A stretch of DNA of 64,000 nt from Maniola hyperantus (lineage: Eukaryota > Arthropoda > Insecta > Lepidoptera > Nymphalidae): contig NC_048557.2 of assembly GCF_902806685.2 (NCBI RefSeq), forward strand, positions 9,371,554 through 9,435,553, read 5' to 3'. The notes below the pieces were generated by a model, which saw only the letters and a list, made by a program, of their open reading frames with translations, did not search any database and was not told the origin of the DNA. The translations under genes and the position numbers were made by a program. This document shows, in pieces, positions 11,158 through 23,404 of this stretch; the stretch's first letter is position 1; each line of letters starts with the position of its first letter.

Positions 11158-11267
11158 GCTTACTGCCAGTGACGATATGTATTTTAGAATTATTTAGTAA
11201 TTTCCTTGAAGTGTAGGTAAACACTAAAAAATTATAAAAAAATAGATAAATTGTCTGATATGTTGTC

Positions 11268-11497
11268 TGGTGGGAGACTTCGGCCGTGGCTAGTTACCAC
11301 CCTACCGGCAAAGCCGTGCCGCCAAGCGATTTAGCGTTCCGGTACGATGCCGTGTAGAAACCAAAGGGGTATGGGTTTAATGAAAACTGCCATACCCCTT
11401 CCAGGTTAGCCCGCTATCATCTTAGGCTGCATCATCACTTACCATCAGATGAGATTGCAGTCAAGGGCTAACTTGTATCTAAATAAAAAAAATAAAA
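11268..11497 (+). mobile_element. Retroposon 3' part with GCTGCATCATCAC tail
   Basis: TCTGGTGGGAGACTTCGGCC, then GGCTGCATCATCACTTACCA and GAGATTGCAGTCAAGGGCTA, ending in an A-rich run. The tail motif recurs at 29083, 49448 and in the Ubr1 array spacer. Confidence 0.6.
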
Positions 11498-11619
11498 AAA
11501 TAAGTTCAACGATATACAATAGGTATATTGCGCATTGTAGAACTAGAAAAACCCCACAATGTTATCGAAGGTCTCGTATTTCACTGCATCCTGCGGTCTA
11601 CATAACGCAGGGTCATGTT

Positions 11620-11880
11620 ACTGAACAAATAGGCAGGAATTATTGCCATCTCGACCTATCCCCTACTATCAGTACCCTTATTATAAATGCGAAAGTGCGT
11701 TTGTTTGTTGGTTTGTCCTTCAATCACGTCGCAACGCTGCAACGGATTGACGTGATTTTTTGCATGGGTATAGATAAAGACAGGTCTTTATCTATACTCT
11801 CCAGGGAGAGTGACATAGATTTTTTTATCCCGGAAAGTACACTTGTTTTTCCTTCAATCACGTATTTTTAGGCTCAATAG
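11620..11880 (-). repeat. MITE 1 fragment and family B fragment
   Basis: ATTGCCATCTCGACCTATCC (about 11640) is a MITE 1 end. From 11672, TTATAAATGCGAAAGTGCGT and CAACGGATTGACGTGATTTT are family B, long-tail variant. Confidence 0.55.
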
Positions 11881-12061
11881 TTTTTGATTTAAGGTTCGTA
11901 CGCACCTGAGCGGCGCGGCGCGGCGCTTCAGTCCGACTGCAGAACGCGTCACCTCAGGCCGCTCGACGGTGCCTACCGCACTACAACTTCAGTACGCGGC
12001 ACCTCGCGTCACTTGCGCGTCACTTTTATACCCGTTCGCGTACGAGCAACAACGTCGCAAG

Positions 12062-12136
12062 ATGAGCGACAGTGAAGAGGATTTGATTATTATTTCTTTG
12101 TTGTGCAGAAGAAGAACGAATTATCGAAGAGAAAAA
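12062..12136 (+). pseudogene. Harbinger-type protein N-terminus, truncated
   Basis: MSDSEEDLIIISLLCRRR is the acidic-hydrophobic-Arg-rich start typical of PIF/Harbinger nucleases. A family A repeat breaks the frame right after it. Identity is a pattern judgement only. Confidence 0.45.
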
Positions 12137-12489
12137 ACCGGCCAAGTGCGAGTCAGGCTCGCGCAATGAGGGTTCCGTACTACAGTCGTATTTTTTCGAC
12201 ATTTTGCACGATAATTCAAAAAATATGATGCATAAAAATAAATAAAAATCTGTTTTAGAATGTACAAGTGAAGACCTTTCATATGATACCCCACTTGGTA
12301 TAGTCACTCACTTCGAAAGTTGAAAATACTAATTATTAGTTCATGACCACAATTTAATTTTTTTTGTGTGATCTAACCCTAAATTCACGGTTTTCAGATT
12401 TTTCCCCAAATGTCAGCTATAAGATCTACCTACCTGCCAATTTTCATGATTCTAGGTCAACGGGAAGTACCCTGTAGGTTTCTTGACAG

Positions 12490-12533
<44 letters not shown>

Positions 12534-12587
12534 CAAAGTGATCCTATAAGAGTTCCGTTTTTCCTTTTGAGGTACGGAACCCTAAAA
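12132..12587 (+). mobile_element. Repeat family A, full copy
   Basis: AAAACCGGCCAAGTGCGAGT to GAGGTACGGAACCCTAAAA, with an expanded GACA microsatellite at 12485-12531. A family C end (CACGCGGACGACGTCGCGGG) follows to 12640. Confidence 0.85.
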
Positions 12588-13263
12588 TAGGGGTTCGAGA
12601 TTTGTGTAGTCCACGCGGACGACGTCGCGGGCATAAGCTAGTATAATATAAACACAAGTACAACAATAGGTAGGCATATTTCCGAAACTATTAATTCTAC
12701 CTAGATGAAGTAGGTAGGTATAATATGTACATAATAATATATTATATTATAGTTATTTAATCAGGATTATTTTTACCATTGATGTTTTCTCATAACGCTC
12801 GGAGAGACATTTATACATTTAGACACTGGGAAGGGGGGAAGCCGACATCCTAGGGGTTGGGTCCTTTGAGGATATACTTCTAAGAGCATGAGGAACACGT
12901 CATGTGCCAAAAATTAAACCTACGTTATTTATTTTGAGGTCTATCTTGCCGATTCTTGCCTGTACTTTAAATACCTAACAAGATGCGCGTGTATCTTATT
13001 CGAGCGACGTACGCATACTGAAGCGCCGCGCCGCGCCGCTGGGTATGTCGCACTAGCGTCACTGCGCTGCGCGTCGCTTCGCTGCGCTTCAAAATATTCT
13101 CTCCAGCCGTGCCGCGCGGCAACGCGCGGTGAAGCGCTGTGCAGCGCCGCTCTAGTGCGATATGCGCCATACAAAATGATAGAAATGATATTTTGAAGCT
13201 CTGTGCCGCGACGTGCAGCTCGCTGAAGCGCCGCGCCGCGCCGCTCAGGTGCGTACAAACCTT

Positions 13264-13345
13264 TATCGTACAAAATGTCGATAAAATATGATTGTAGTAC
13301 GGAACCCACAGTGCGCGAGTCTGACTCGCACTTGGCCGGTTTTTC
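13264..13345 (-). repeat. Repeat family A, end fragment
   Basis: CGTACAAAATGTCGATAAAA to GACTCGCACTTGGCCGGTTT; only the first 80 bp of the family, in reverse. Confidence 0.75.
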
Positions 13346-13709
13346 AATATCAAAAGCCCAAACATAAATCTACCCGTAGCTTAGTAGGTAACTCCATGAT
13401 CTATTTATGAGCACATGAACAAACAGACTTCCGCTAACAAACTATACATATAGGCCCACATTTTTTACGAACGACGTCCATCTAAACCGATGCGAGATCA
13501 TAAAACTCGTATATTATTCAAATCCATATTTAGATTCAAAATAAAAGGCGGAGGCGTGAAATGAAATACTTCTACGACTGTACGAATATAAGAATACAAG
13601 ATTGATAGAGCTTTTTGTGAGGCTTCATTAAAAGTAACCGTCCTAAAATGCGGTATTTGCCCATGTCAAAAATAAATTATTTCTGTGATTATCTATATAT
13701 ATATATATA

Positions 13710-14057
13710 TATATAAAAAGGAAAAGGTGACTGACTGACTGACTGACTCCTGGAGGATCACGCTGAAATTCGGCATGCAGATAGCTATTATAACGTAGGC
13801 GTCCGCTAAGAAAGGATTTTTTAAAATTCAACCCCTAAAGGGGTAAAATAGGGGGTTGAAGTTTGTATGAAACTCTGTCAGTTTTGAAGTGTCTATAAAG
13901 AAGTTTTGTAGTTTATATTTTTGCAATTAGCAGTATGCCATATTTTATTAAGCTCACTTATGTTAAAATCTCATAGTTAAAGATCAACCCTAAGGGTGTA
14001 AAATAGGGGTTTCAAATTTGTGTAGTCCACGCGGACGAAGTCGCGGGCATAAGCTAG
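13710..14057 (+). mobile_element. Repeat family C, expanded copy
   Basis: ATAAAAAGGAAAAGGTGACT and GACTGACTGACTGACT begin it and GACGAAGTCGCGGGCATAAG ends it; extra sequence sits between 13860 and 13975. Confidence 0.75.
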
Positions 14058-14496
14058 TTACTAAATAGAAGGTCTTCCAAAATACGTAAAATCCACGTCC
14101 TTTGTTAGTTTTAAGTGTAATAACCAATTTAAATTGACAAAACGACGCATTTTAAAATAGCTCGAAAAAATCACAGAGCCATTCTATTATCAATTCCAAT
14201 AGAACGGACTTATCAGTACACAGAAATAGTCGTGCAGTGCAGAGATATACCGGCATATCCGATAAGGGCATGCCCCGCGTGCCTTGACTGTGTCTCATGA
14301 ATAGGGAACGGGGAACCATTAGGCAGGTCTACCGACGATCGAGATTGTATGCAGATTTGCTAACGGCCCTTGAAACTTGGATGTTAAGAACCGATTTTTG
14401 AAGGAAAATTCTTTATGCGCGATTGATGTTTTTCGTATTTTATATGATCACCAAATAGAAAAGCTGTTTTAATTATTCTTAGCAACGTATTGCTGA

Positions 14497-14576
14497 CTTT
14501 TGTGCTGCTGTGGAAGGATCGGAGGGAGGCCTTTGCCCAGACGTGGGACAGCACAGGCTGATTTAGATTAGATTAG
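14497..14576 (+). mobile_element. Very short LINE 3' end with target duplication
   Basis: GGAGGGAGGCCTTTGCCCAG and GTGGGACAGCACAGGCTGAT are a common LINE 3' end; tail GATTAGATTAG. AACGTATTGCTGAC flanks both sides (14483-14496, 14577-14590). Confidence 0.65.
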
Positions 14577-14709
14577 AACGTATTGCTGACTTATCAGTAC
14601 ACAGAAATAGTTGTGCAGTGCAGAGATATACCGGCAGCATACCCCTGAAAGTTAAAATCATGCACCTGTTGGTTTGAGTGGTCCCTTCCGCCCCGACGTT
14701 ACATGCATG

Positions 14710-14984
14710 TGTAGGCAACACAGAAAACCTGCCATCTGTCACCCGTGAGTGGAGGTGTGACAGTGGTAGCGGCGTCGGACGGACGGAGCGAGAAAAAAAA
14801 GATGGACGATATAAAAGTAATTAAGCGAGATATAAGTACTAGGTGATTAATTAAGCTAGATATAAACTAAGTGGATGTTACAAGTGTACCTGAATATAAG
14901 ACTGTGGACATCGGAACTGCGTTTGATTCATATTAGGGTCATCCCAAGACTAATAAACCCGGATTGGAGGTTAAGTTGTTTATA
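14710..14984. repeat. Left LTR
   Basis: Begins TGTAGGCAACACAG, contains AGATATAAGTACTAGG and CCCGGATTGGAGG, and ends GTTGTTTATA. The interior starts TCAGAAGTGGGATG. Confidence 0.88.
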
Positions 14985-15046
14985 TCAGAAGTGGGATGAC
15001 CCTAATGACACTAGGACCTAATATGAATAACCCTAATGACACTAGG

Positions 15047-16012
15047 ACTTAGTCCTGGTGCGATAAGCGGTGATCCCTGAGAATATTAGAAACGAATACC
15101 GACTTATGTATGGACTTACTCCTGGTGCGATAAGCGGTGATTCCTGAGAATATCTGAAAAGAATACCGACTTATGTATGGACTTATTCCTAGTGTGATAA
15201 GCGGTGATTCTTGAGAGTATTTTATGATAACCTAACGAGCAAATAAGAGAGAAGAATACCGACTTATGTATGGACTTATTCCTGGTGTGATAAGCGGTGA
15301 TTCTTGAGAGTATTTTATGATAACCTAACAAGCAAATAAGGGAAACGAATACCGACTTATGTATGGACTTATTCCTGGTGCGATAAGCGGTGATTCCTGA
15401 GAATAGTTGAAAAGAATACCGACTTATGTATGGATTTATTCCTGGTGTGATAAGCGGTGATTCTTGAGAGTATTTTATGATAACCTAACGAGCAAATAAG
15501 AGAGAAGAATACCGACTTATGTATGGACTTATTCCTGGTGTGATAAGCGGCGATTCTTGAGAGTATTTTATGATAACCTAACAAGCAAATAAGGGAAACG
15601 AATACCGACTTATGTATGGACTTATTCCTGGTGCGATAAGCGGTGATTCCTGAGAATAGTTGAAAAGAATACCGACTTATGTATGGATTTATTCCTGGTG
15701 TGATAAGCGGTGATTCCTGAGAATATTTTATGATGAACCAACCGGCAAATGAGAGAAAAGAATACCGACTTATGTATGGACTTATTCCTGGTGAGATAAG
15801 CGGTGATTCTTGAGAATAGTTTATGATAAGCCAACAAGCAAATAGGGGAAACGAATACCGACTTATGTATGGACTTATTCCTCGTGTGATAAGCGGTGAT
15901 TCCTGAGAATATTTTATGATGAACCAAGTGGCAAATGGGAGAAAAGAATACCGACTTATGTATGGACTTATTCCTGGTGTGATAAGCGGTAATTACTGAG
16001 AATAGTTTATGT
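15047..16012. repeat. Higher-order minisatellite inside the LTR element
   Basis: The word GAATACCGACTTATGTATGG recurs at 15093, 15161, 15254, 15347, 15414, 15507, 15600, 15667, 15760, 15853 and 15946. Spacings are 68, 93, 93, 67, 93, 93, 67, 93, 93, 93, that is a 253-bp higher-order unit (93+93+67) superimposed on the monomers. Frames up to 147 codons on the minus strand arise from the repeat and are not a protein family I know. Confidence 0.9.
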
Positions 16013-19000
16013 AATATAACTTGTCCCAATTGTGTCAAAGCAATCGTGCCAAAGGAGGGCAGCATTGACTATAATATAGACCTAAGAATAAGGAATCAAG
16101 AATGACAAATGGAAGGTGGCAATACTGACGTAAACAATGGATCGTATTCCGGTGACAAAAGCTGGTCCTAGTAAGAACCAACAAACGAATTGGAAAACGG
16201 CTGACGAAGCGTCTGAAAAATGACGAACAATAATAGTCTGGTAAAACCTGATTCGATAATCCCGATGCGAGTGGACGGTGATCTTCAGTATGAACTTCAG
16301 CAACTGATCGGGTCGCGATGGTGACAAGAGGGAGTCTAGTTAATTTGATGGAAAACAAGCAGACTAATTCGGGGTCGGCAAGTGGAAAGGGTGTATCCTT
16401 TTTATTAATAATAATAGATTTATCTACAGAATAGAGGTACAGAAGTAGATATCATGGTTGGAAATCACTTTACCTGTTCTAGCAGATACTCACTAATGTT
16501 CAAGGGTTACTTAAATTCAAATTAAAGTTCTTATAATTGACGTATTCCGTAATGATATATTAATTATGTCTTGCTGAATTCGGTACGTAGTAGCTAGAAG
16601 TTGTATAGACCCTTTAAAGTAGATCTAAAATGACATGCTGATTGTAAATGCTAAATATCGGTTCATGTTAATGTACATCTTCGCAGTCACTCATTGTATT
16701 ACGTTGATGTTTGGTGGAAACAGCACAGTAAAGAGCAAATTCTTAAATACTATTTCAAGTAACATCTATTCCAATAGACTATATAAGCAGTTCGCGCACG
16801 AAGGCTTGCTTACTTCACTCGCTAGGTATTAATGTATGGATCGCTGATATGTTATTAAAGCGTATAAGTACACCAATGTATCACGAAATAATTTCCTACA
16901 TCTTTGTCATTCATTTGTTACACACTGACACGAGACAAGCAACGGTGACCGATGCGGCAATTCACGGCTCAGCATGACGCTGGGTTGGTGCAGCGTTTGG
17001 TGCTGTTTGTCCTCAATCACCGTGTTCAAGTTAACCATATTATCATAAGAGGACGAGGGTCTCTGGCATCGTTCGTCCTTACGCGCTCAAGAATGTACAA
17101 GAATGGAAGTTTCCAGAAATCAGATTTTATTGTATGTTACATCAATTAAGTCTATAGTGCCATGAAGGACTCGTTGCTTGCGAGACAATAAAATGGGGCA
17201 ACAAAACGCCGTCTGTTGCGCTCTCTATCGCACTTACGGGGCTTATGGTAGACACAGTTATGCATGCATCTGCCCCTAGTGCAAGGATGATATGGGGCAT
17301 CACAGGTAACGAGTTTATAATAATACAATAATACCTTGGCTAACATCATTGTGACTTATTTTGTTATATTAATAATAGTATTTGTTGTGCTACAATCGAG
17401 ATACAGTCAGAGGCAGTCGTCTCAGTTATTTGAAAATATAGGATTACATTTTACACATTGTAGATCTCATAGTGATCTGTACTGTGTGTATCATTATCAA
17501 TTAGTGGATTCATGTTTCTTTAAATTTCTGGAATAATATGATTATTGGGGTCTCCTTAGAATACATTGTGGTTTGTTTCGATCTTAGTACTTATTAATAA
17601 TAACAACTACATTTAACCATATTATTTATCTTGACTTCGTAGACATAGGTTCAATATTCAATAACTCAATTTGATAGGTAATTATCTTTTATTGTTATTC
17701 AAGTAGAGTACAAAATATGGTCACATAATATCTGTGCCGACATCTCTGCCTTTCTGGTCTGCAAAATTATTTTACAATCATTATTCATATACTTACCGAT
17801 ATTGCTTAGTATAATACTACATATATGCAATTAAAGATTGGCATATTGTTTTCTTATTATTTGTTTTACGTTACATACTTATATTGTAATATATATATAT
17901 ATTTTTTTATTTTATTTTTTTTCAACGGTGTCAATCAGTAGGTACCACTTGAGAATAATTAAATGTCAATTCACGATAATCAAATTGGTAATGCATGAAA
18001 CACTACAAAGACATTATAATCAAGGTCAACTCATATCAAATATTCATCAATTGTATGAGAACATTGGATTATAAGATATTCTTTTAATTTATTTTTAAGT
18101 TTAAAGAAATTATGAAGTCTACAGAAGTAGTTAGGTTCATTAGTATATTGTAAAACTTTGTGATTAATTTTGTATAAAGTGTTAGTAATGGTCAATGGGA
18201 TCCAACAACTCTTACCATATCTCTTAAAATGTATATACTAGTGAAAATATTGTAATTTGTGTTGCATTAGAGCATTATGTAGGATTAGAATTCATGTCAT
18301 TACAGTGGTAAGAAGGAAAGGGCAAACAAACTTACTTTAATTGAAAACTGATAGTGACATTGTTTAAAATCATAGAGTACTTAGCACTCAGAATTCAAGT
18401 TGGTGATAATTCACTATCCTTCTTTTCTTTCCTCGTTGTTGTTTTGTTTAAGGTTGATTATATTTTATTCGCTTTAAATGCAAATTACCAAAGATGTTTT
18501 ATAATTCTCATAATTAGTATTGCCACATTTGCCATGCAAATATTTATTCACGTATTACTAAATACAAATACAAACTTGAAGAATATGTAGTTCATAATAA
18601 TATTTAAAAATAAAATTATTGATTTCACTATAATTTCCTTGTATTAAGTATTAACATAAATTGTGTTGATTTCAATATTTGATTATACTATTGTGAATTG
18701 GTTGTATACGTATATCACTAACAATAACTAGATCATACAATTTTCTTAATATCAAGCTTAAATCAGAATGACTTATAGTATTTACTATTTACTTATCTCA
18801 GTGTGATTTGTTGTGTATTTATAAGAATTAGACTTAAAGATGTTGATTGCAATGTACATAATGATTATTGATACCAGTATTTTGTAGGTCTCATTGGCAC
18901 TTGTTTTGTGCACTTGTTAAATCTAACAATGTTAGCTTTGATCTGTTAGAGGAATTATTATACTAATCATATTAATTATAATATAGGACTGTTAAGGTAT

Positions 19001-19100
19001 TCTATGTTGCTCCTATTGAGTTATGGGTATGAGGGCATTACCCTCGGTTGGAAGGCCGAGTGGTCAGATATGAGGACATATCTGGAGCAGGATGGACGAC

Positions 19101-19375
19101 TGTAGGCAACACAGAAAACCTGCCATCTGTCACCCGTGAGTGGAGGTGTGACAGTGGTAGCGGCGTCGGACGGACGGAGCGAGAAAAAAAAGATGGACGA
19201 TATAAAAGTAATTAAGCGAGATATAAGTACTAGGTGATTAATTAAGCTAGATATAAACTAAGTGGATGTTACAAGTGTACCTGAATATAAGACTGTGGAC
19301 ATCGGAACTGCGTTTGATTCATATTAGGGTCATCCCAAGACTAATAAACCCGGATTGGAGGTTAAGTTGTTTATA
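19101..19375. repeat. Right LTR
   Basis: Matches the left LTR over the full 275 bp by eye; followed by CATGGGATG, which provides the 4-bp duplication. Confidence 0.88.
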
Positions 19376-19569
19376 CATGGGATGTCATGCATAAAAATTT
19401 TCAACGTTAAGTTACGATATTAAAATTTTATATTTCATGCCATGGGGTTAGTAACTTGAATTACACATGATTATTTTATGGTAGTTCTATAATACAGAAT
19501 TTGACGAAACATTTTTAACTTTAAGTCGGTTAGAACTTAGACAAGATATCGAAGTATAGTCCGCTATAA

Positions 19570-19716
19570 TTCGAGATGGCAATCGAGGTATGAGGCGGGG
19601 GGACGCCCCACACACCCGCACGACACCCGTGCTCGCCCGCACCGGGTTAGCGCGGGGGCTGTGCGGGTATGCGAGGCGTTCCCTCCCCAATTGGCATCTC
19701 GACCTGTCGCATATTA
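19570..19716. mobile_element. MITE family 1
   Basis: TTCGAGATGGCAATCGAGGT at the left, GGGTTAGCGCGGGGGCTGTG in the core, TTGGCATCTCGACCTGTCGC at the right. Confidence 0.8.
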
Positions 19717-19748
19717 TACATTAATAAGTAGTGAATATACCTAAACGT

Positions 19749-20473
19749 AAAAAATCGGTCAAGTGCGAGTCAGACTCGCAGACGAAGGGTTCCGTACCAT
19801 TATTTACACGAAAGTTCTCTCTATGACGTATATCCCCACTAGGAAAACATTTACAGAAATTCCACTAGGATAGCGAAACTGGACGGGACAGATAGTTTAA
19901 TATCACATCCATATTAAACTAGCTGTCCCGCCCGGTTCCGCTTTTACATTTGTATAAGTACGAAGGCAGATTAACGCAACTCGGGTGTCACGTTTTTTAA
20001 TGAAACTAACGTCTCTGAAATGACGATGAAACTTTTAAGTTATTAGGTACTACATGTCGTTATGTTAAATTGTTAATTAAAAAACCCGTCAAGTGCAAGT
20101 CGGACTCGCACACTAAGGGTTCCGTCCCATGACGGTGTTAGGTACGTATGTATATCTTTTACGAGGACTCCCACCGTACAAGATATACCTAGCACTTTTA
20201 TGTAGAAACAAGCTAGTTGCACTGCAAGTTAATGTGATTTAGTAAATTGATTTTTTCGTGAACACATTTTGTTTTTGTGATGTAACCACAAATTCACGGT
20301 ATTTGGATTTTTCTTTTACTTGTGCTATAAGACCTACCTACCTGCCAAATTTCATGAGTCTAGCTCAACGGGAAGTACCCTGTAGGTTTCTCGACAGACA
20401 CGACAGACAGACAGACAACAAAGTGATCCTATAAGTGTTCCTTTTTCCTTTTGAGGTACGGAACCCTGAAAAA
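19749..20473 (+). mobile_element. Two family A copies, first truncated
   Basis: 19749-19810 has AATCGGTCAAGTGCGAGTCA only. 20079-20473 runs from AAACCCGTCAAGTGCAAGTC to CTTTTGAGGTACGGAACCCT. Between them is a short inverted pair around 19871-19942 (AACTGGACGGGACAG; CTGTCCCGCCCGGTT). Confidence 0.7.
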
Positions 20474-21287
20474 GCAGCAATGTTATTATAAATGGCCTGA
20501 CTAGTACCTCACTATTCAGGGGCAACGTGCAAAAAGTCACCTACGAGTGGTTATGTTCCCACAGCGCGGCGCACTTCGCGAAAAAAACGTCAACAATTTT
20601 ATTGTTACGAGTACGAGCTGGAAATAAAGCGCGCTATGATGTCACATTGTTTGCGATGTTCCGCCGCGCGATTGTGCCGACTTCAACGAGATTTTATTGG
20701 GAATATTAATTAAGCCTCCATTCCACATTGGCCGACAAATTCCAATTAAGTGGGGTACTTTTGCTCACGTATCACTACTGGTCGACACGTCTTTGGTAGA
20801 CGCCTTCTTAACAGGCTGTTCAGCTGGTCGTCTAAGCTACGTGAAGACTTCGACGGGGAGAGGCATTGCACGCACAACAGACCGAATCGGTCGTTTAAGT
20901 GCGGAAATCAGCCCAGAGAGAAGAAAGAAAGACTAGCACGGCTAGCATGGGCCGAAGATAAAAATTATATCCCCCGATTTTATCCACTGCACAGGAGATA
21001 ACATTAACTTCTCCACCCCTCAGAGCACGGCAACAGGGGAGAGGAGAAGTTTATCCCCGTTTGACATTTCACGGGGACTCGGGGGACTATTTATCCACCG
21101 TCTATAGCATGGGGCCAAATAAAAGAAGATAAACTGTCCTTTTTTGACATTTGAGAGGGATAATTTTATCATCGAGATTAGAGGTGGGTATAAGCTCATA
21201 GAACTTTAACTCAGTTATTAAAAGATCAAAAAACATGTCTCGCGCTTTTTTTATTAGTTTGAAATAGAGAATTTAGAACGAAAATAA

Positions 21288-21443
21288 CATGAGCACGTAA
21301 TTAGTGATGGAAGTAATCCCTTTGAATTTCCCGACGCTGAGTTCCAACACTTGTTTCGGATGGACAAATATTATGTTCTGTACTTATGCGAGCAGCTTAA
21401 TGAAGCACTAAAGCCGATTAATTCGGTGGATGGATTCATAAAA
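21288..21443 (+). pseudogene. HARBI1-like transposase N-terminal exon
   Basis: The frame reads NPFEFPDAEFQHLFRMDKYY and then LCEQLNEALKP up to FIK, followed by the donor GTAAGT. The 'F-x-x-x-F-R-M/L' pattern is typical of the start of PIF/Harbinger nucleases. No downstream catalytic exon is recognisable, so it is a remnant. Confidence 0.6.
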
Positions 21444-23278
21444 GTAAGTAAGTACTTACCTATTACCTAAAACCATCTTGTGCAAACGAATAGGTACCTA
21501 ATTTAGGTTACCTACTTAGGTAGGTAGTAGGTACCTACAAATAGGTATTCGCGGCTATTCTCTATTTATTCTACGTCCTCACATCTATAAGACTCTTGGC
21601 AGATGGTAGTTACCAGTGAGATACAAGTCAAGGTCATGGGATGACTATTTCCCGCGACTTCATCTGTGTGGATTTAGGTTTTGAAAATCCTGTGAGAACT
21701 ATTTGATTTTCCAGAATAAAAAGTAGCCGGTGTCCATCCTCGGGATGTAAGCTAACTCTGTAGGTACTAAATTTCATCTAAATCGGTTAGACTGTTGGGC
21801 TGTGAAAAGCTAGCAGACAGACAGGCAGACACACTTTCGCATTTATAATATTAGTATGGATTATTGGAAATATAAAATAACACAATGACTCATTATAATA
21901 AAATCATTTATTTGAACAAAATAGGCAGGAGTCTAATTTAACAAAACAATTCTTAAATTAAAATACACACCTATATCATAGTTAAATACATAATGATACA
22001 CAAACACAATAACACTTTACAAATTATAATGGTTCATCATAAGTGTTTTGTAAGAGTAAATATGTTAGCCTATTATACTTTATAGACCATTTCAGTATAT
22101 CCTCTTACTCTTAATTTATTATTATTGAAAATCATTAATGTATAAATTGTATATTTCAGAATTCCAATGGAACAACCAAAGGACAGACTAGAAAATGTAA
22201 CAAATAAAGAAATCTCACATATCTATGGATCAAACCAGACTGCTAACTGTTGCCCGACAATAAAAGGGAAAAAGGGATGGAATAATAAATACATATTTGC
22301 ATTAAAATATATTTCTTTAAGTACCTATTACCTAAACCACCTTGTGCAAACCCATCCTTATATCTACTACTACTACTAGGGTTCTGTAGGGTACCAATGG
22401 GACCCTATTACAGTCTCAGCTCTCCATCTGTCTGTCTCCTGAAACGTAACAGGTTAAAGTTGAAATTTTGTACTTATTTCTATTGCTGCTATAACAAAAA
22501 ATAAGTTTCTTCAAAAAATAATTTTGCTTTAAGTACTCTTTCTGTGTGATTGAGTAACAAACACAAACTTTTAGGCATAATATTAGGAATACCAATTAAA
22601 ACAATGCTTATTTGGATGTACACAAATCTCTGATGTTAACTTAACAGATCTAAAAGTAGTGCTATTATCCTTAAGAAAAGGAAGTAACAAGTTTAATGTT
22701 CAATCAAACCACACTGCCATAGAATAACTTCCTATATTCATAACTATTTACAAATTACAAAAATGTACATATCCTCTACTTACTTTTTATTTATTTATTG
22801 GCATTTATAGGAAAACCACTCGGGGCTATTGGTTTTATAAAGTACCCACTGTGTACAAAGTGGGTTAAACGACAGTCTCACCATAGTCCACCACCGACAC
22901 TTCAAAGATTTCCTGCCATAAGATAAAAAACATTGGCTTGACATGCTTATAAAGAAATTAGGTTAGTTTTATAGCTCAAACCATACCAGCTTAACCAATT
23001 TTAAGTGATATTGAACTCTTCTCAGTGCAGTGTGCTGAACTGTTAGTTTTATCATCATCTCAAACAATAATGAAAATATTTTATGTTGATAAGATGTGTA
23101 CCTAACTTACCTATTCCAATAGGTAGGTACCTTAAGTTATTTTGAGTTTGTTATACAAGACACACATTTAATAGAACTAAATTAATACACGCATCTCTCT
23201 GGCTGGCCCATTATGGAGTCTTCAGGTCCAATTCCTGTTGAGCATTTATGCCCAACAGTGATAATTAATATTGAACAC

Positions 23279-23404
23279 TTATGTGCTCATATATGTGACC
23301 GACGGCACTATTGAGACATTTCCCGGTGGTCCTACATCCCGAGCTGCCTCATCATACTTGTCAGTCAGTGGCCAGTGCCCTTCTTCAAGTACATATTTCC
23401 ATGT
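23279..23404 (-). pseudogene. Possible last exon of a second Harbinger-element gene
   Basis: A clean acceptor (TTTATTTGCAG) precedes 42 codons, TWKYVLEEGHWPLTDKYDE through VTYMST, ending in TAA. It lies just inside the right end of the Harbinger-like element, on the strand opposite the transposase remnant. I do not recognise the protein; the second gene of such elements often encodes a Myb/SANT protein. Confidence 0.35.

Larger units (their letters stand above)
11891..13262 (+). mobile_element. TIR transposon, PIF/Harbinger-like, with nested repeats
   Basis: AGGTTCGTACGCACCTGAGC and the following GCGCGG-rich 20 bases at 11892-11931 are matched in reverse at 13223-13262. Inside lie a short transposase-like N-terminus (12062) and nested family A and C pieces. 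The right part (13010-13262) is GC-rich with repeats of the terminal sequence. Confidence 0.6.
14710..19375. mobile_element. Nonautonomous LTR retrotransposon (LARD/TRIM-like), 4.67 kb
   Basis: Two 275-bp direct repeats, 14710-14984 and 19101-19375, look identical as read and both start TGTAGGCAACACAG. The four bases before the first and after the second are both CATG, a target-site duplication. The 4.1-kb interior has no gag, protease, reverse transcriptase or integrase that I can recognise, only short AT-rich frames and a minisatellite. I would class it as a coding-less element moved by another element's proteins. No primer-binding site could be assigned with confidence. Confidence 0.85.

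Noticed and set aside
15622..16065. 147-codon minus-strand ORF (HTRNKSIHKSVF repeats)
   Set aside because: It is a by-product of the 93-bp minisatellite in a non-coding LTR element; the frame shifts with each short monomer.
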